64,000 bases of DNA from NCBI GenBank assembly GCA_017934185.1, contig JAGBJY010000029.1:62001-126000 (forward strand), written 5' to 3'. The notes under the pieces were generated by a model. That model was not told the DNA's origin. It did no database searches and worked only from the letters and a program-made list of their open reading frames with translations. The translations under genes and the position numbers were made by a program. Source of the DNA: Bacteroidales bacterium. GTDB taxonomy: Bacteria > Bacteroidota > Bacteroidia > Bacteroidales > UBA932. Of the stretch, positions 60,311-64,000 are shown one piece after another. Positions within the stretch are counted from its first letter, which is position 1. Every line of letters begins with the position of its first letter.

Positions 60311-62482
60311 ATGAGACGATCCATTCTGGCAGGTATGCTGTTGGGGCTGCTGGGCATGTTCGCCTCTTGCCAAAAGAGCGCCACCACAGATACCACCTTC
60401 GCCCTCTACTACAACGGAGTGAGCGAAATTTGCCCGGGAACCGTGCTCAACGTGTCCCCCACATGGCACGGTGAGACTCCTTCCCAATTTGCCATCACCG
60501 GCATCAAACACAATGGCCGGACCATCCAAAGCGACTGCTTCACCCTGAATGAAGCAAACGGACAGTTTGGCATCCGCAATTCGGAGACCCTCCCCACCGG
60601 CAAGTACGTGATCAGTGTCTCGTGCTACAGTGAGGGCGTCCGCCACGATTTCAAGGATGCCATTGAAATTAACCTGATGAAGCCCATCCCGGCAGGAATT
60701 GTAGTGACCCCGGCAACGCTCACCCTTGACAGGGAAGCCATTCTGGACAATGCACAGTCCCTGCCTACCGCTCAGATTACTACCGACGGGAGCAACCACG
60801 TGAGCATCAAGCAGTACCTGATTGCCAACATCTGGTTCAATGGCGTACTCTCCACCGAGGCCAAGGACTGGTTCGAACTGTCCCCTTCCGGCGTTGTCTC
60901 CGTAGTCCCCGGCAGTGACGTAAATCCCGGTGTTTACGTTTTCGATTTCCGGCTCACCACTTATGCCACTGGCCTGGAGGCCGAGGAAGGTTTGTTTGAA
61001 AAGGCCCTTGCCCTGCATGTCACATCGGCTCCGCTGGAACTGGTTTATCCCAACCCCAACGGGAAGGTGGAAGCCGGCTACGGCGCTGCCTCGGCCCGCC
61101 CCAGCATCAAAGGGTCGCAGGAAGAACTCCGCTTCAGTCTGAAAGAAGTGAAGCCGGACAATTCCATCGGCATCACCGTAGACGATGCCACCGGGGTTAT
61201 CCTCTTCCCCGAGACGGACAAAAGTACGGTGGGAGACCAGTACAGCGTCAGCGTCACTGTTACCAACAAATATGGCAGCCGGGATTTTGACGACGTGTTC
61301 AACTATACCGTCATTGAATTCCTGTATCCTGTCACCAAGTTGAGCTATGCCGATTTGACCGGCAAGATTTCTGGCGTTTCCATCAGCCACCCCGTCACGG
61401 CAGTGGATGGTGACGACGTTGAATTCTTCCTGGTAGACCTGGACGAAAAGCTTTCCGCCCTGACCATCAACCGCGGCACCGGAGAGATCACCTGCCCCAA
61501 GGGCGTGGAAATAGCGCCGGGGACCTATACGGTGCATGTGCTGGCCCGCAATATCAAGAGCGAGGTTTCCGCCTCCTTCCAGCTCACCATTGTCCCGAAC
61601 CCCTACAAGTTCACCTATGTAAGATGGGGGAACAACATGGGGCTCACACCGCTGGAGCAATACGGCAACCAGTGGCGCATTTCAAAGGAAGACGGCACCC
61701 TGACGGTCCCCGTTGTGGAAAGCGATATCCCTTCGGGCGTTCCGGTCAGCTACAAGATGACCATCAAAACGCAGAATTCCAACCAGCGGATGGGTACCAC
61801 CATCGATGCCGATACCGGCACCGTCACCATTGAGTATCAAGGCGGGAACAACGATAAATCGGCCCGCGCCCACGCCGCCATCATTACCGTTACGGTGGGC
61901 GGAGACTCAGAAGCCGCCGTTACCAAGAACATTCCCTTCTTCGTTTCCCACCAGGGATACAACGTAGGATACCGCATCGAATTCACCCCCTTCGTGTTCC
62001 GGGTCAATCCCAAGACGGGAGGCAGTTCCGTTGCGCCGGTGGTAAGCCGCGAAGACGGCCAGCCCGTGAGCGGATTCACCCTGTCCTACCGCCGCAACAT
62101 CTACTTCTACAATATCAGCGGACCCGAACAGCACTTGGACGGAAGACCGGGCGACGGAAAGACCACCTTCCTCTACGGCGTCTGGGACAAGTATTTCTCG
62201 GCCCGTAATGCCCTGGTTAACACAGGCTCCTGCTCGCCGGTATCTTATCAGGGAGACAAGAACGGCGAACGCGGCTGGCTGGGACTTACCGCCTGCTACA
62301 TGGACCCTGAAACCCTGACCATGGTGGTGAACCCCGACAAGTTCTCGGACGATTACGGCTATGCCAACGGCATTATCAGCGGCACCATGCAGTACAACAT
62401 CAACAATATTGACCCGGTGAACGTAGGCGGAACGGAATGCTTCCCCCTGCTCATCTGGCTGGACCCCGACTTTAACAATTAA
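60311..62482 (+). CDS. Surface glycan-binding lipoprotein (DUF4958-like)
   Basis: The 723-residue lipoprotein (LLGMFASC) has tandem Ig-like or cadherin-like domains (for example TAVDGDDVEFFLVDLDEKLS and FSLKEVKP-type blocks) and no enzyme motif. Its place between GH88 and SusC genes and its domain style match surface glycan-binding proteins of PULs, tentatively the DUF4958 group. It would hold glycosaminoglycan chains at the cell surface. The ATG at 60311 is used because the in-frame TTG at 60305 lies before a better signal peptide start. Confidence 0.75.
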   Translation: MRRSILAGMLLGLLGMFASCQKSATTDTTFALYYNGVSEICPGTVLNVSPTWHGETPSQFAITGIKHNGRTIQSDCFTLNEANGQFGIRNSETLPTGKYVISVSCYSEGVRHDFKDAIEINLMKPIPAGIVVTPATLTLDREAILDNAQSLPTAQITTDGSNHVSIKQYLIANIWFNGVLSTEAKDWFELSPSGVVSVVPGSDVNPGVYVFDFRLTTYATGLEAEEGLFEKALALHVTSAPLELVYPNPNGKVEAGYGAASARPSIKGSQEELRFSLKEVKPDNSIGITVDDATGVILFPETDKSTVGDQYSVSVTVTNKYGSRDFDDVFNYTVIEFLYPVTKLSYADLTGKISGVSISHPVTAVDGDDVEFFLVDLDEKLSALTINRGTGEITCPKGVEIAPGTYTVHVLARNIKSEVSASFQLTIVPNPYKFTYVRWGNNMGLTPLEQYGNQWRISKEDGTLTVPVVESDIPSGVPVSYKMTIKTQNSNQRMGTTIDADTGTVTIEYQGGNNDKSARAHAAIITVTVGGDSEAAVTKNIPFFVSHQGYNVGYRIEFTPFVFRVNPKTGGSSVAPVVSREDGQPVSGFTLSYRRNIYFYNISGPEQHLDGRPGDGKTTFLYGVWDKYFSARNALVNTGSCSPVSYQGDKNGERGWLGLTACYMDPETLTMVVNPDKFSDDYGYANGIISGTMQYNINNIDPVNVGGTECFPLLIWLDPDFNN

Positions 62483-62487
62483 GCGCG

Positions 62488-64000
62488 ATGGCAACCTTAT
62501 TGAAAAGACTCCTTCTGAGCGCCCTGGCCGCCGTGGCATTTCTGCCGCTGACGGCCCAGAGCCTTAACGTCTCCGGTACCGTCACGGACGAAACCGGAGA
62601 GCCCCTGCCGGGTGTAGGCGTATTTGTGGAAGGCACCACCAACGGAACCGTTACCAATTCCGACGGTCACTACCGCCTCCGCGCCAAAAACACCGACGTC
62701 CTCTCTTTCAGCTATATCAGTTACGAAACGCTCCGGGAACCCGTTCAGGGCAGGACAAGCATCCATGTTTCCCTGCAGCCGGACCGCAACCTCCTGGAAG
62801 AATCCGTTGTCATCGGCTATGGTACCATGCGCCGGAGCGACCTCACCGGTTCCGTCTCGTCCGTGAGCGCAAAAGCGCTGGAAGACTATAAGACCGGCTC
62901 TGTCCTGGCAGCCCTCGGCGGCCAGGTGGCCGGTGTGAACATCATATCGGCCGATGGTACCCCCGGTGCAGGTTTTGACATCAAAATCCGAGGGGTCGGA
63001 ACGGTCAACGGCGACTCCTCCCCCCTGTACATTGTAGACGGCTTCGAGGTGGACAATATTGACTATCTGGCCAATCCGGACATCAAATCCGTCGAAATCC
63101 TGAAGGATGCCTCGGCATCGGCCATCTACGGCGCCCGCGCCGCCAACGGCGTGGTGCTGGTCACCACCAAGGAAGGACGGGACGGAAGGCCTGAAATTAC
63201 CTACAACGGATCGGCCAGCTACCGGATTCTGGCCGACCGCCTGGAGGTCCTGAGCCCCTATGAATTCGTGAAACTCCAGCTGGAGCTGAATCCCTCACGC
63301 TATGGCACCCGCTATTTTCAGAGCGGGGAAGACGGCTGGGGCGTTCCCTGGCGCTTCCAAAGCATGGATGACTACCTGGCTGTGGGCGGCATTGACTGGC
63401 AGCAGGAAGCGTTCCGTCCCACCTGGAGCCAGAACCACGACATAAGCCTGATGGGCGGCAACAGCACCACCCGCTACACCGCCTCCTTCTCCCACTTTGA
63501 CGAGGCCGGTATCTTCCGGAACAGCGGCTACGACAAGAATTCTGCCCGTATCAAATTCAATCAGAAAGTATTCAATTGGCTGACGATGGACCTGGCCATC
63601 AACTATACCAATTCCTTGAAACGGGGAGTAGGTACGGGGGGCAGCACGCTCAGCAATATCCTCCAGTACCGCCCCACCGGCGGCCTCACCACCTCGGACT
63701 ATCAGCTCCGCTACAATGCCATAGACCCCATCCTGGAAGAACTGAGCATGGGCAACAGCAACTATTTCAATCCGCTGCTGAATGCCGAAAAAGTGGACCA
63801 GACCCAGCGGACAGACCAGTGGGTGGCCAACGGCTCGCTGAATTTCGCCCTCCTCAAAGGACTCACTTTCAAGACCTCGGGCGCCTACAACACCCTTTTC
63901 CGCAGGGATGACACCTTCTACCGCGAAGGAAGCCAGCAGGCAAACCGTACCGCAGGCCCTTACGGAGGCTCCCGCAATACCCGGAACCTGCGCTGGAGCC
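62488..64000 (+). CDS. SusC/RagA family TonB-dependent transporter (3' end outside window)
   Basis: The frame from the ATG at 62488 stays open to the window end (504 codons). It has a signal peptide (LLLSALAAVAFLPLTAQ), a carboxypeptidase-like domain (VTDETGEPLPGVGVFVEG), the plug signature IKIRGVGTVNGDSSPLYIVD and EILKDASASAIYGARAANGV, and the first barrel strands. It is 5 bases after the glycan-binding lipoprotein gene, so it belongs to the PL21/GH88 locus. A SusD gene is expected beyond the window. Confidence 0.95.
   Translation, partial: MATLLKRLLLSALAAVAFLPLTAQSLNVSGTVTDETGEPLPGVGVFVEGTTNGTVTNSDGHYRLRAKNTDVLSFSYISYETLREPVQGRTSIHVSLQPDRNLLEESVVIGYGTMRRSDLTGSVSSVSAKALEDYKTGSVLAALGGQVAGVNIISADGTPGAGFDIKIRGVGTVNGDSSPLYIVDGFEVDNIDYLANPDIKSVEILKDASASAIYGARAANGVVLVTTKEGRDGRPEITYNGSASYRILADRLEVLSPYEFVKLQLELNPSRYGTRYFQSGEDGWGVPWRFQSMDDYLAVGGIDWQQEAFRPTWSQNHDISLMGGNSTTRYTASFSHFDEAGIFRNSGYDKNSARIKFNQKVFNWLTMDLAINYTNSLKRGVGTGGSTLSNILQYRPTGGLTTSDYQLRYNAIDPILEELSMGNSNYFNPLLNAEKVDQTQRTDQWVANGSLNFALLKGLTFKTSGAYNTLFRRDDTFYREGSQQANRTAGPYGGSRNTRNLRWS

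Overview
The window is a chromosomal segment of a member of the order Bacteroidales, probably an uncultured, fairly GC-rich gut-type lineage. The evidence is SusC/SusD-type transporters, BACON, DUF4302 and import-associated metallohydrolase lipoproteins, a PL21/GH88 glycosaminoglycan locus, the yceD-rpmF and rplU-rpmA pairs, and many copies of the Bacteroidota promoter (-33 TTTG, -7 TAnnTTTG) in front of genes. Genus cannot be assigned from the sequence alone. No rRNA, CRISPR array or prophage was seen.

Layout: (1) 1-24.5 kb is mostly housekeeping. A tightly overlapping lon-ung-coaD-thioredoxin-like-small protein operon is followed by tRNA-Gln, then lnt, a PASTA protein, rluD, an outer-membrane beta-barrel receptor, ruvC/serS, rpmA/rplU, deoD, a RAYT-type HUH transposase with two REPIN-like elements around a DUF1846 gene, a coupled operon (EF-hand membrane protein, AAA ATPase, zinc-less sirtuin), rpsU, dnaX and lptB. 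(2) 24.6-26.8 kb is a small accessory patch. It holds an Rpn-family nuclease, an MNT nucleotidyltransferase joined to the remnant of its deleted HEPN toxin, and an intact YafQ-type toxin-antitoxin pair with a perfect palindromic operator. (3) 26.9-46.2 kb is one long minus-strand run. It encodes a modular lipoprotein, a SusC transporter carrying a C-terminal OmpA domain, SusD, a zinc metallohydrolase, DUF4302 and BACON/anchor-J lipoproteins, a subtilisin-like protease, a PorV/PorQ-like protein and a collagen-like lipoprotein. It looks like a protein or peptide capture and degradation locus. (4) 46.2-56.6 kb returns to cell-envelope and housekeeping genes: CtpA-type protease, dCMP deaminase, acyl-CoA synthetase, a large membrane-anchored unknown, a PlsC-GNAT fused lipid acyltransferase, an esterase, a threonine aldolase family enzyme, tRNA-Arg, rpmF and yceD. 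(5) 56.8-64 kb is the start of a polysaccharide utilisation locus: heparinase II-like PL21 lyase, GH88 unsaturated glucuronyl hydrolase, surface glycan-binding lipoprotein and a SusC cut by the window end.

The most notable signals are an over-represented, strand-biased octamer (GGCCGATG), the SusC-OmpA fusion, the RAYT/REPIN pair, the decayed MNT-HEPN system next to a live toxin-antitoxin unit whose flanks are duplicated, and several promoters placed so close to start codons that the mRNAs should be leaderless.
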